Shown: piece by piece, positions 8,330 through 15,197 of the stretch
Numbering within the stretch: position 1 is the first letter of the stretch
How the letters are laid out: every line of letters starts with the position of its first letter
From: a virus
Direction: 5' to 3' (one strand)
Virus record (IMG/VR): IMGVR_UViG_3300030419_004138
Coordinates: 1 to 32,835 of that record
Length of the DNA stretch: 32,835 nt
The notes under the pieces: generated by a model
The model's database searches: none
What the model saw: the letters and a program-made list of their open reading frames with translations, nothing else
What the model was told of the DNA's origin: nothing
Program-made: the position numbers and the translations under genes

Positions 8330-8610
8330 AAATAGTCTCCTACTCCTAATTGATATAATCCATTTGATAATGCGTCTATTACTGTTTCATCGTGTTCTAA
8401 TCCACAATTAAAGTAAATTGCGTGTAAAATTTCGTGTGTTAATGTTTCGACCTGTCTTGAATGAGCTACTTCTTCATTTATTAATATAGTGTTGTCTCTT
8501 ACACTATGTCTTCCGTATAATACCTTACCACGTTCTTTATGTACAAGTGGTTGTATTAGTATATCATAGTTATGTCCGCCTATTACTAGGTTTCTTTCTT
8601 TTTTTGCCAT
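8308..8610 (-). CDS. small zinc metallopeptidase-like protein (HEILH)
   Basis: A 100-residue protein with a zinc-peptidase HEXXH motif, here THEILHAIYF, and a downstream acidic stretch (LEHDETVIDALSNGLYQL) that can supply the third zinc ligand and is typical of ImmA/SprT-like phage proteins. I chose the ATG at 8608-8610 because GGGAG lies 7 bases before it; an ATG 33 bases upstream has no ribosome site. It is the first gene of the leftward block, about 36 bases after the predicted transcription start. The substrate is unknown. The ImmA family cleaves repressors, but without a repressor gene nearby that role is only a guess. Confidence 0.7.
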   Translation of the reverse strand: MAKKERNLVIGGHNYDILIQPLVHKERGKVLYGRHSVRDNTILINEEVAHSRQVETLTHEILHAIYFNCGLEHDETVIDALSNGLYQLGVGDYLWKQTKK

Positions 8611-8652
8611 TATTTTACTCCCTATATTGGTATTTTCTCTCAATGTGTATGC

Positions 8653-8682
8653 AATTTAGGTAAAAATTGCTACACAAGTCAA
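8653..8682 (-). promoter_or_regulatory. leftward promoter for the 8.6-kb operon
   Basis: On the minus strand TTGACT (8677-8682), 18 bases, then TAAATT (8653-8658), followed about 45 bases later by the metallopeptidase ATG. Spacing is the same 18 as in the two other leftward promoters. No gene lies between it and the start. Confidence 0.5.
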
Positions 8683-8729
8683 TACAATTATAAAAAAAGA
8701 TAAAAAAACGTACGACGTTATAATTATTA

Positions 8730-9097
8730 AAATAAGTGTTGACAATAGGAATCAATTTACCTTACCTTTAACAGTCCGAAGGACGAAAAAAAAGACTATA
8801 ATGTTCGATGTTCTTATTTCCTTAGAATATTAAATCTTATTTTCTCTTAATACTCAATGTTCTAGAGAAGCCTTCCCGCGATTTTTGCCACGAAAATTTT
8901 TTTTTAAAGAAAAAAACAATATATCAAGAATATTACCCGCAAAATTTGACATTTCGTTCAAAATTCCATACAATACCCAAAAAATAGCCCTAGATTGCGT
9001 GTCAGCCTTGATTTGCCCCAGGGGGTCGGGTCTTTTTGAATTTGCAAATTCAGGGATTTAGTTGAAAATTTCAAAAAAAGATTAAATAAGTGTTGAC
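8730..9097 (+). repeat. two copies of 14-mer AAATAAGTGTTGAC, possible -35 regions
   Basis: Exact copies at 8730-8743 and 9084-9097, both pointing right. Each ends in a TTGAC box (TTGACA and TTGACT). A good -10 box at 17-18 bases is missing after either (TACCTT and AATTTA), so they may need a phage or host activator, or not be promoters. Confidence 0.4.
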
Positions 9098-9142
9098 TTT
9101 GTCATTTAAATTCACCAATTTAGTATGTATTTGACAATTGGA

Positions 9143-9193
9143 GTAACAGGTAGACAAGCCACCTCGGGGCGAACAAATGCTACTGAAAATTAC
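9143..9193 (+). promoter_or_regulatory. foldable leader of the 62-residue gene
   Basis: The RNA can form GTAA-CAG-TAG with CTA-CTG-TTAC (one bulged G on the left, AAAA on the right), around a small GC hairpin in GCCACCTCGGGGC. It is followed by an AT-rich stretch ATTAATTATAAC and the GGGAG ribosome site. The second leader (9427-9492) has the same tail. Confidence 0.35.
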
Positions 9194-9241
9194 AAGCACT
9201 ATTAATACATAATATTAATTATAACCTATGGGAGTTTAGAT

Positions 9242-9430
9242 ATGACTGAGTTATCGCAAGTGTTGGCATTAATACTATTTATAGTATTAACTTTCAATGC
9301 TTTCGCTTTCTTTCATCGACGATCTGAGCGGGTTTATAAGTTGGAACAAAGGGTTGACCTTCTTGTTAAGCAACTTAAGAAAGCCAACACAGATATCGAA
9401 TACCTTGCTAATAGACAATTGTCTAAGTAG
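9242..9430 (+). CDS. small membrane protein with coiled-coil tail
   Basis: 62 residues. Residues 6-24 (QVLALILFIVLTFNAFAFF) form one transmembrane helix. It is followed by HRRSER, which by the positive-inside rule puts the C-terminus in the cytoplasm. The last 35 residues form a charged heptad-like helix (YKLEQRVDLLVKQLKKANTD). GGGAG is 6 bases before the ATG. It is the first gene of the small rightward group that ends at the 10.1-kb terminator. The layout (one TM plus coiled coil) is seen in spanins, holin-like and superinfection-exclusion proteins, but no family is recognisable. Confidence 0.75.
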   Translation: MTELSQVLALILFIVLTFNAFAFFHRRSERVYKLEQRVDLLVKQLKKANTDIEYLANRQLSK

Positions 9431-9492
9431 CAACGATAAGCGACTATGAATTAGCTTCGGGGTCTCCTGCTACCTGGCAACAGAAAGCAGGA
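9427..9492 (+). promoter_or_regulatory. leader with two mutually exclusive hairpins
   Basis: GTAGCA (9427-9432) can pair with TGCTAC (9468-9473), or TCCTGCT (9465-9471) with AGCAGGA (9486-9492). The two share TGCT, so only one can form. No T-run follows. The element lies between the 62-residue gene and the 56-residue gene. Confidence 0.35.
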
Positions 9493-9526
9493 TATAATTA
9501 ATTATAACTAATATAAGGAGTTTACT

Positions 9527-9697
9527 ATGGATATGGGATTTATTGTAGTTTTGTTAGTGTTTAGCTTACTAGGCAATCTAGTAACAATACTATCATTAGC
9601 TGATAGAAATGCTTATGATAGGGGTTATAAGACCGGCTTTAACAAAGCTATTAAAATAGATAACTACTATGATGGTGATGACAGCCGTAAATTGTAG
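9527..9697 (+). CDS. 56-residue membrane protein
   Basis: A short gene starting MDMGFIVVLLVFSLLGNLVT. Residues 4-25 are a single hydrophobic helix. The remainder is hydrophilic with a basic centre (YDRGYKTGFNKAIK) and an acidic end. AAGGAG is 6 bases upstream of ATG at 9527-9529. It shares the ATTAATTATAAC leader tail with the upstream 62-residue gene, and is also a one-helix protein, so the two may be functionally related. No known family was recognised. Confidence 0.65.
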   Translation: MDMGFIVVLLVFSLLGNLVTILSLADRNAYDRGYKTGFNKAIKIDNYYDGDDSRKL

Positions 9698-9716
9698 TTT
9701 AATATAAACCATTAAT

Positions 9717-9787
9717 GAGTGTTACCGGTGAGTTAGTTCAGATCAAAATCGTTGTGGGCTTTACCTCGCCCACCACCGGTAGCACTC
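9717..9787 (+). promoter_or_regulatory. structured leader RNA with 14-bp closing stem
   Basis: GAGTGTTACCGGTG (9717-9730) pairs with CACCGGTAGCACTC (9774-9787), 14 bp with one T-G wobble. Directly stacked inside is GTGGGC (9754-9759) with GCCCAC (9768-9773) and loop TTTACCTC. The other branch (9731-9753) is mostly open. The element ends just before the ribosome site of the 90-residue gene. No T-run follows, so it is not a terminator. Confidence 0.55.
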
Positions 9788-9802
9788 GAAAGGAATAGTG
9801 TA

Positions 9803-10075
9803 ATGAAACCAAGAAATAAAGATGAATATGTAGGTGATTTAGCATATAAGATACTTAATCTAAGTATTGAGCAATTATATCATTTAGTCTACATAATATG
9901 GTTATCAGATACTCACAAACTGGAAGCATTTAAACAATACTACCATTTGTTTGAAACAAAACAAGCTGGTTGCAGTTGTGAGAAATCAAGTGTAACACAC
10001 TTGCCTGAAAGACCATCATTGAGTAGTGGTAAAAAACCTAACCCTACTCCAAAAGAACTAATGGAAGTTTATTAG
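9803..10075 (+). CDS. hypothetical 90-residue protein
   Basis: I chose the ATG at 9803 because AAAGGA stands before it and the upstream extension would read through the structured leader. The protein begins MKPRNKDEYVGDLAYKIL. Its first 55 residues look like a compact helical bundle (LSIEQLYHLVYIIWLSDTHK), followed by a CSC pair (residues 57-59 of ...QAGCSCEKS) and a Pro-rich tail. No family was recognised. It is the last gene before a strong terminator at 10097-10135. Confidence 0.6.
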   Translation: MKPRNKDEYVGDLAYKILNLSIEQLYHLVYIIWLSDTHKLEAFKQYYHLFETKQAGCSCEKSSVTHLPERPSLSSGKKPNPTPKELMEVY

Positions 10076-10096
10076 TTCCATAGGTGAACACAAAAG

Positions 10097-10135
10097 GACA
10101 GGCCTGGGAGAAATCTCGGGTCTGTCTTTTTTTTT
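10097..10135 (+). terminator. strong intrinsic terminator of the small rightward genes
   Basis: A 13-bp stem (10097-10126) with a few G-T pairs and a GAAA tetraloop, directly followed by nine T (10127-10135). Confidence 0.9.
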
Positions 10136-10191
10136 GTCTATTTTGTATTTTTACCTATAACCCAGACGGTTCAGCTCCTATGAGTCCGTTA

Positions 10192-10299
10192 AGCTAAACG
10201 GCTTGTTATAATATTATAAGCTAAACGGAATAGTACAGCTAAATGCTCTGGCGAACGTATAAGAACTTGTGCAGCTAAACGCTTTCGCGTTTAGCTGCA
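10192..10299 (+). repeat. four AGCTAAAYG words, one in a 13-bp hairpin
   Basis: Copies at 10192-10201, 10219-10228, 10237-10246 and 10273-10282. The fourth is the left arm of TGCAGCTAAACGC (10270-10282) pairing with GCGTTTAGCTGCA (10287-10299) around a TTTC loop. No T-run follows, so it is not a terminator. More copies occur at 11164-11295 and 15198-15225. Confidence 0.7.
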
Positions 10300-10353
10300 G
10301 ACCCCCGACGAGACAACACGATTTTTAGCCGTTTTTTTTTGGGTTGTAGGGTT

Positions 10354-10382
10354 GGCCCCCGTCGGTTAGACTAACGGGGGCC
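10354..10382. other. GC-rich hairpin after the orphan leftward gene
   Basis: GGCCCCCGT (10354-10362) pairs with ACGGGGGCC (10374-10382) around an 11-nt loop that is itself near-palindromic (GTTAGACTAAC). It lies 18 bases past the stop of the leftward gene. No T-run on either strand at the right side, so termination is unproven; it could protect a 3' end or slow polymerase. Confidence 0.5.
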
Positions 10383-10400
10383 GTTTGAGATGGCTATATT

Positions 10401-10931
10401 TTAGCCGTTTTCGGGAATTACCGGTTGGTCGGTATTTGGTTGGTTGGTTAGGTCAGCCGATAGCTTAAACCTTACCACTTTATAAGTAGCTTCTTGTTGG
10501 GGGTCTCTACTTACTGATTTAATTCCCCAGCCGTATTTTTCGGCCAGGTCATTTACGGAATTAACAAGAGACAAGGAATTTTGCAATTTGGTTTTTGCTT
10601 CCTTTCGGTCCTCTAATTCGGTTTCATCTTTACAATTAGCCGATAATGTAAAGCCGTCGCCAGTAAAGATATTAAAGGCCGAAGTCCCTCGTTTTTGTGT
10701 TACTCTATATGTTAGGTCGTAACGGCTCATTTTGTTTTCAACAAATGAAGCACACGGCTCAAAGTGTTTTTTAGCCGTTTCCTCGTTACTTAAATAGATA
10801 CGGGCCGTTGTATCCTTTGGTATCTTAACACCATTCATTTCTGAATAGTCCTCGTAAGCCCAGTCCGTATGTTGTTCTCTATTTTCCCAGCTAACACCAA
10901 CACGGGTATCTTGTTCTAATGAACTTCTCAT
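10401..10931 (-). CDS. orphan hypothetical protein, 176 residues
   Basis: The only leftward gene between the two rightward groups. It is visibly richer in G and C than its neighbours, which hints at a separate origin. The protein is hydrophilic, with no signal peptide or membrane helix. Segments include WENREQHTDWAYEDYSEMNG, a beta-like MSRYDLTYRVTQKRGTSAFN, and a helix around TKLQNSLSLVNSVNDLAEKY, ending in a Pro and Asn rich tail. GAAAGG precedes the ATG. No family recognised. AAAACGGCTAAA-type words lie in and beside it, and its stop codon is inside one of them. Since hairpin and repeat sites flank it on both sides, a role in binding that DNA is a reasonable guess only. Confidence 0.65.
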   Translation of the reverse strand: MRSSLEQDTRVGVSWENREQHTDWAYEDYSEMNGVKIPKDTTARIYLSNEETAKKHFEPCASFVENKMSRYDLTYRVTQKRGTSAFNIFTGDGFTLSANCKDETELEDRKEAKTKLQNSLSLVNSVNDLAEKYGWGIKSVSRDPQQEATYKVVRFKLSADLTNQPNTDQPVIPENG

Positions 10932-11533
10932 TTTATTTACCTTTCGGGGCCTTTGGCCCCAGTTGTTTATTATTGTTCATTTTATAGAATTTAGTAATAA
11001 ATGACAAAAGGGGCAAATACTCATTTTATAGCCGTTTTTTAGAGATACAATCAGATCCAAAATATTAATCAAATTGAACACCTAATTTTTGCCATTTTTA
11101 AAAGTCTATTAGAGAGAAATCATCTCTCGCGAAACAATTATAGATGTTTTGGCAATCGGGTAAAGCTAAACGGACGGGTAAATGGGTGAAGCTAAACGGA
11201 ACGGAATGATAATTACAGCCAAATGTATTGGCTGTAATTATAGACGACGAGGCACCGACGGGATTTTTTTGACAATATAGTAGTAAAGCCAAATGCTTTG
11301 GCTTTACTATTCCCGTGAAGTAATCCAGACAGCCCGTTGAGACAAAAAAAAATATAAGTATCTATTGCTTTAAAGTTGGAGCCTCCGTAGATTGTGGGAT
11401 AATGGGCAGAATGCATTTAGATAGTTTAGACAGGAATTGTAGACAGAATGGGTCTGCCTTAAATGTTAATATATGTTGTTTTGATAGACACAGTAGTATA
11501 GACAGTATATCAGGACAACAGTTAGGAGACAAT
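10932..11533. other. 600-base non-coding zone between divergent genes
   Basis: It contains four AGCYAAAYG words and two near-perfect hairpins. One is 11209-11222 with 11228-11241 (14 bp, loop ATGTA), the other 11281-11293 with 11297-11309 (13 bp, loop TGC). TTGACA at 11269-11274 lies just before the second. A rightward promoter candidate lies at 11376-11403. Apparent short ORFs read through the hairpins and lack ribosome sites, so I call none before 11534. Confidence 0.55.
11376..11403 (+). promoter_or_regulatory. rightward promoter of the amidoligase operon, with shared 13-mer
   Basis: TTGGAG, 16 bases, then GATAAT (11398-11403). The spacer holds CTCCGTAGATTGT (11383-11395), which recurs exactly at 15280-15292 upstream of the next rightward group. 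In both cases an A-run followed by AAGTAT lies about 25-35 bases upstream of the 13-mer. Confidence 0.5.
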
Positions 11534-11830
11534 ATGAGTGGTTATGAAATAGTGGACGAAGCCAACTGCGACGACAACTGTTGTGGCGAGTATGGAGTTA
11601 GTTCCAATTCAGATGTCGCAACAGAGTTGAGACATAGAGATGATGCCTTGTATGATGGACACATATCTGACGGCTGTGACCCTTTACTAAATGAAGGAGT
11701 TAAGACGATAGATATTGAGTTGCATTATGTGTGGACAGATGAGGGATATAGAATAGACCTTGCGACTACACTACAAGAAGCAGAAAACCAGTTAATAAGT
11801 ATGGACAAAGCAGAAAGCTTTAACTGGTAA
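11534..11830 (+). CDS. 98-residue acidic Cys-containing protein, first gene of the amidoligase operon
   Basis: The start at 11534 is chosen because AGGAG is 5 bases upstream; the in-frame extension to 11402 begins at or before the predicted transcription start. The protein opens MSGYEIVDEANCDDNCCGEY, with four Cys in the first 60 residues, then an acidic region and a C-terminal part with alternating strands and one helix (VWTDEGYRIDLATTLQEAEN). No family was recognised. As the first gene in an operon with a glutamine amidotransferase and an amidoligase, it could be a substrate or carrier of the bond they make, an accessory factor, or unrelated. That is inference from position only. Confidence 0.65.
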   Translation: MSGYEIVDEANCDDNCCGEYGVSSNSDVATELRHRDDALYDGHISDGCDPLLNEGVKTIDIELHYVWTDEGYRIDLATTLQEAENQLISMDKAESFNW

Positions 11831-11842
11831 TGGTCGTTTGAG

Positions 11843-12010
11843 ATGAGAGACAGAGATATAGCCCGTCGTTTTATTAAAGATAGTAATATCTTTCAGACGG
11901 GCGATTTCTGTCCAAAGAATTTGCAGACAGCAAATATTAGCCTAATTGATAGTGGTTATGAGACACTGGTCGAGCAATTAGGGAGTTTAACCAAATGGAC
12001 AGGAGTTTAA
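11843..12010 (+). CDS. 55-residue hypothetical protein containing a nested hairpin
   Basis: Begins MRDRDIARRFIKDSNIFQTG and ends TKWTGV two bases before the amidotransferase ATG. Its ribosome site is weak (GGTCGTTTGAG), and it may depend on coupling with the upstream gene, whose stop is 12 bases away. The RNA in its first third can form GCCCGTC (11861-11867) with GACGGGC (11896-11902), holding AAAGATA (11876-11882) with TATCTTT (11887-11893) inside. That strong fold means the stretch could instead be a regulatory leader, so the gene call is moderate. Confidence 0.45.
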   Translation: MRDRDIARRFIKDSNIFQTGDFCPKNLQTANISLIDSGYETLVEQLGSLTKWTGV

Positions 12011-12012
12011 CT

Positions 12013-13185
12013 ATGTGTGGAATTTATGGAATGGCGAAATCACCAGACAGATATTCAAGACAAGAGTTTAAAACCGTCAAGAATATTATGCGAGATTTAG
12101 CAGTAGACAGTGAGACCAGAGGGGCTCATTCGTCAGGTATCGCAAGTATTGGAGATACAGTCGAAATACATAAGTCTCTACTACCAAGTAGTAAATTCGT
12201 AGACAGTCAAGGCTACATAAGAGCAATCAAGTCAATAAACAAAGGAACTAATATATTATTAGGACATACTCGTTTTGCGACAGAAGGAGCTATAACAGAA
12301 AACAATGCCCACCCGTTTAAGGTTGGAGGAGTTGTTGGAGCTCACAATGGTTGTGTCTATAACATAGACCAAATGCAGGAGAAACTTAATAAGTTTTGTC
12401 CAGTAGATAGTCAGTTAATCTTTAAGTCAATAGATAAAGCAGACACTATTCAAGAGGCGATTAAGCATTTTGACAGTGACTTTGCTTTGTCTTTTGTCAA
12501 GGACAATAACAAAGTTCTGAATTTGTGTCGTGAAAACAATAGACCACTCTATTGTGCCTATGTTTCTGAATTAAGAACTCTATTCTATGCGAGTGAGGGC
12601 GACTTTTTAGACGAAGCACTTTCATCAGCTGGAATTAAGAATGTTGAGGTATATCAGTTGTCTAAAAACAACTTATATAGATTTAACATTGACGAGTTTA
12701 ATTCATTCCAAACAAATGTGACTAAAACAGAGTTTGAGTATGATAGTAGAGTAGTGAACTATGTCGCAATTAACAACTACAATTCTTGGTCAAATGATGA
12801 TGACGACGATAAGTCTATAACCTCATCAGCAGTCACTCGTTATTATAGTCATAATAGTTATGGATATAATAATGCATTAGACTACTATGACGGAGGAGCA
12901 TTATTAGACGAGAATGGTATGGTGTTAGAGACAGTGTCTGATGATTATGTCGCTCTCAATCAAGAGAGATATGATTTAGTTGGAGTATATGGAGGAAATC
13001 CATCTGACTGGATTTTTGACGAACATCAGGACTGTTGGTATTATGTGTTTGAAAACGGCGAAATGTGGGATTTGGAAACCGTAATTGATGAGTTAAATAA
13101 TTACGGCGATAAATATCTGACATTAGACGAATTAGACCTAATCAATGCTGACATAAATCACAATCAGAATAACATAGGAGAATAA
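12013..13185 (+). CDS. class II glutamine amidotransferase (Ntn-hydrolase)
   Basis: The enzyme releases ammonia from glutamine with an N-terminal Cys nucleophile. I chose ATG at 12013 because it puts Cys at residue 2 (MCGIYGMAKS) and has AGGAG 7 bases upstream; an earlier ATG would bury the Cys. Motifs follow in order: RGAHSSG at residues 36-42, GHTRFAT at 84-90, NNAHPF at 97-102 and AHNG at 110-113, so the glutaminase site is complete. The domain ends near residue 220. The last 170 residues are acidic, rich in Asn, Tyr and Asp, with a run DDDDDK and no known synthetase domain. The partner acceptor domain is thus probably the amidoligase, whose gene starts 3 bases after this stop. Confidence 0.9.
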   Translation: MCGIYGMAKSPDRYSRQEFKTVKNIMRDLAVDSETRGAHSSGIASIGDTVEIHKSLLPSSKFVDSQGYIRAIKSINKGTNILLGHTRFATEGAITENNAHPFKVGGVVGAHNGCVYNIDQMQEKLNKFCPVDSQLIFKSIDKADTIQEAIKHFDSDFALSFVKDNNKVLNLCRENNRPLYCAYVSELRTLFYASEGDFLDEALSSAGIKNVEVYQLSKNNLYRFNIDEFNSFQTNVTKTEFEYDSRVVNYVAINNYNSWSNDDDDDKSITSSAVTRYYSHNSYGYNNALDYYDGGALLDENGMVLETVSDDYVALNQERYDLVGVYGGNPSDWIFDEHQDCWYYVFENGEMWDLETVIDELNNYGDKYLTLDELDLINADINHNQNNIGE

Positions 13186-13188
13186 GTT

Positions 13189-15105
13189 ATGCCGACAGAA
13201 AATACAGACAATCCTAACTTACAACCTCCCGAAAATGATGTATCATCAAGGTTGGACGAGATGTTTATTCGAATGACTACTCCGACTGATGATGATATTC
13301 AAACCGAAACGACAAATCAACAAGTGGACGAACAAGACGACAATTCTTTTGAATGTTGTTCTTGTGAGAACAATTGTGATTTGTCTGAGGAAATGGAGGA
13401 CGAGAGAGGAAATCCTATCTGTGAGGACTGTTTTGATGAGACTATGTTCTCGTGTGAACATTGCAGTGGTGTCTATAATAACCAGACTGCCTATGGCACT
13501 AACGGTAATGGACAGCTCTGTGAGGAATGTTTTTACGACGAATACTTTCACTGCACAGGTTGTGGTGAGCCTCATCATTTAGACAATTGTTGTCACGACG
13601 AATACGGCGACGAGTATTATTGCGAGTATTGTTGGGACGATAATAGCAGTTACCAATGGACAGTCTGGTCTAATAGAGAGGTCGCAGAGAATAACAACTT
13701 TGTTAATCCGAGACAGGACAGATATTGCCTACATAATGGCACTATGGTCAAGTCTGATGATATGACGAATAACAAAGATAGTTTCTCTGTAATCCCGTCT
13801 AAACGATATATGGGTGCAGAAATCGAGTGCAACGATAACGGCAGTGTTTCACACTCCGATATGCAACGAGGACTGAATTCAAGTATAGACAGGACGAGAC
13901 TACCTCTAACTGAAACTGAGTTAGCAGGAGATAGACCTATGTTCAAGTCGCGAACTATATCTGTTACAACAGACGGCTCTATTACAGACGAGGAACATCC
14001 GTATGGGTTTGAATATGTCTTTGCACCTCGCCGAGGCGATATACAGGCAAGAGATTATCAGACAACAACGGAGTTCCTAAAAGATAGTAACGGCAGTTAT
14101 ATTAGTCATAGATGTGGATATCATTTACATATAGACACAAGAGATTATGACTGGTATCATTTTGCAGTTCTTACTTTAATGGTCAAGTTAATCGAGCCTC
14201 ACATATATAGTTGGGTTGCTCCGTCAAGGAGAATGTCAAGGTGGTGTGCTCCCGTCAGCCAAAGATTAGAGGACTTTGGTTGGGTCAGAGATAGAGACAG
14301 TTTTATGGAGTTCTATTATGACAACGGGTCTTATCGTAACGAGAAATATCACGACAAGAGATATCACGGCTACAACTTGCATAGTCATTTTCAAGCTAAT
14401 GCAGGAACGGAGTTAAGATATCATTCAGGCACACTTAATCCTGACAAGATGATACACTGGTCAATAGTTTGGGGACAGATTATTGACAAGTGTTACGAAA
14501 TGTCTGAAACAATGAAACTAAATGGAGTATTTGACGACCAGTTGAATAGTTCTAAATTTCTGACATCTTTAATAACTCCGAATGTTAAGGGATTTGACAC
14601 AGAGACATTAAAGTCTTTGAACAAACACTTTAACGGACGAGTTGGGATAGGAGAAAGAGATAGGACTAATATTGCAGAATATAGAGATATGTCTGCCTCT
14701 TTGTCAAGAGCACTTGGTTTCAAAAATCAGGACGGAATTTATCGTGTTGATTGTTTAATAAACAAGTTGTTACAGGCAAAATCGCAACAGCCGTGTTTGA
14801 CTATGACAAATATGTTTGACATATTTGATATACCTCAAAAAACGAGGCAATTCTATTTAGATAGAGTAGCCGAGATTGACGGTAGGGACAAGAGACGAGA
14901 ACATATAAGTAATTGTTACTCGTCTGTTACCAGTTTCTGTGAATTTGACCCGAACATATTTGAGTTTAAATATATGGACTGGTTAGAACACAGAGTGCCG
15001 ACATTGGAGGATTTAGACGGTCAATACTATGACAGTTGGTCAAGGAATAGGTTAGTTCCGACTGAAATAGTAGACTATATCCAGTTAGGCAACTATCTTA
15101 CATAG
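13189..15105 (+). CDS. amidoligase (GS-like COOH-NH2 ligase) with N-terminal zinc-finger array
   Basis: Residues about 208-430 match the Amidoligase_2 family, which joins a carboxyl to an amine with ATP in the glutamine synthetase fold. GxExE (GAEIEC, 209-214), an acidic VTTDGSI then GFEYVFAP (E275), CGYHLHID (309-316) with two His, SRRMSRW (346-352), and GTELRYHSGTLN (R410) appear in the family order. Residues 55-150 hold six or more CxxC-type pairs (CCSCENNC, CEDC, CEHC, CEECF, CTGC, CEYCW) plus His, a LIM-like or treble-clef array. The N-terminal 50 residues are acidic and disordered. AGGAG precedes the ATG. The gene is last in the operon and followed by a terminator. Substrates are unknown; the zinc array may bind a protein or nucleic acid target. 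Confidence 0.85.
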   Translation: MPTENTDNPNLQPPENDVSSRLDEMFIRMTTPTDDDIQTETTNQQVDEQDDNSFECCSCENNCDLSEEMEDERGNPICEDCFDETMFSCEHCSGVYNNQTAYGTNGNGQLCEECFYDEYFHCTGCGEPHHLDNCCHDEYGDEYYCEYCWDDNSSYQWTVWSNREVAENNNFVNPRQDRYCLHNGTMVKSDDMTNNKDSFSVIPSKRYMGAEIECNDNGSVSHSDMQRGLNSSIDRTRLPLTETELAGDRPMFKSRTISVTTDGSITDEEHPYGFEYVFAPRRGDIQARDYQTTTEFLKDSNGSYISHRCGYHLHIDTRDYDWYHFAVLTLMVKLIEPHIYSWVAPSRRMSRWCAPVSQRLEDFGWVRDRDSFMEFYYDNGSYRNEKYHDKRYHGYNLHSHFQANAGTELRYHSGTLNPDKMIHWSIVWGQIIDKCYEMSETMKLNGVFDDQLNSSKFLTSLITPNVKGFDTETLKSLNKHFNGRVGIGERDRTNIAEYRDMSASLSRALGFKNQDGIYRVDCLINKLLQAKSQQPCLTMTNMFDIFDIPQKTRQFYLDRVAEIDGRDKRREHISNCYSSVTSFCEFDPNIFEFKYMDWLEHRVPTLEDLDGQYYDSWSRNRLVPTEIVDYIQLGNYLT

Positions 15106-15128
15106 ACAGATAGACGACAGACAGAAAG

Positions 15129-15159
15129 AGTGGACGGCGAAAGTCGTCCACTTTTTTTT
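15129..15159 (+). terminator. intrinsic terminator of the amidoligase operon
   Basis: AGTGGACGGC (15129-15138) and GTCGTCCACT (15143-15152) pair around a GAAA loop, followed by T to 15159. Its GAAA loop and the trailing TTTGTCTA resemble the terminator at 10.1 kb. Confidence 0.9.
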
Positions 15160-15197
15160 GTCTAAAAATTTTTTTAAAAATCCACAGGTTTTTCTGT

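Larger units (their letters stand above)
8644..9241. other. 598-base non-coding divergent control region
   Basis: It separates the leftward packaging block from the rightward small genes. No convincing ORF is present. It holds the leftward promoter (8653-8682), two copies of AAATAAGTGTTGAC (8730-8743 and 9084-9097), long A and T tracts near 8900, a short GTCC-GAA-GGAC hairpin at about 8774-8784, and a C- and G-rich island (CCCCAGGGGGTCGGG) near 9014-9028. The last 100 bases fold into the leader of the 62-residue gene. A replication origin or an early promoter cluster would fit here, but I see no iterons. Confidence 0.5.

Noticed and set aside
8644-9241. A CRISPR array or iteron origin
   Set aside because: There is only one pair of 14-mers and no regular repeat-spacer pattern.
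9717-9787. A tRNA or tRNA-like element
   Set aside because: It has a long stem but no D-arm, anticodon arm or TTC-type T loop. No tRNA was seen elsewhere.
10354-10382. GC hairpin as an intrinsic terminator
   Set aside because: No T-run follows on either strand. Kept only as a hairpin.
11402-11533. N-terminal extension of the 98-residue gene
   Set aside because: It begins inside or at the predicted -10 box, and AGGAG supports 11534.
13246-13578. Frames antisense and in +1 within the amidoligase zinc region
   Set aside because: Shadows of a Cys-rich coding region, with no ribosome site.
11434-15120. Very frequent GACAG-type words across the amidoligase operon
   Set aside because: Probably codon and composition bias of these genes. 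I cannot judge enrichment without counts, so it is not claimed as a Chi-like signal.
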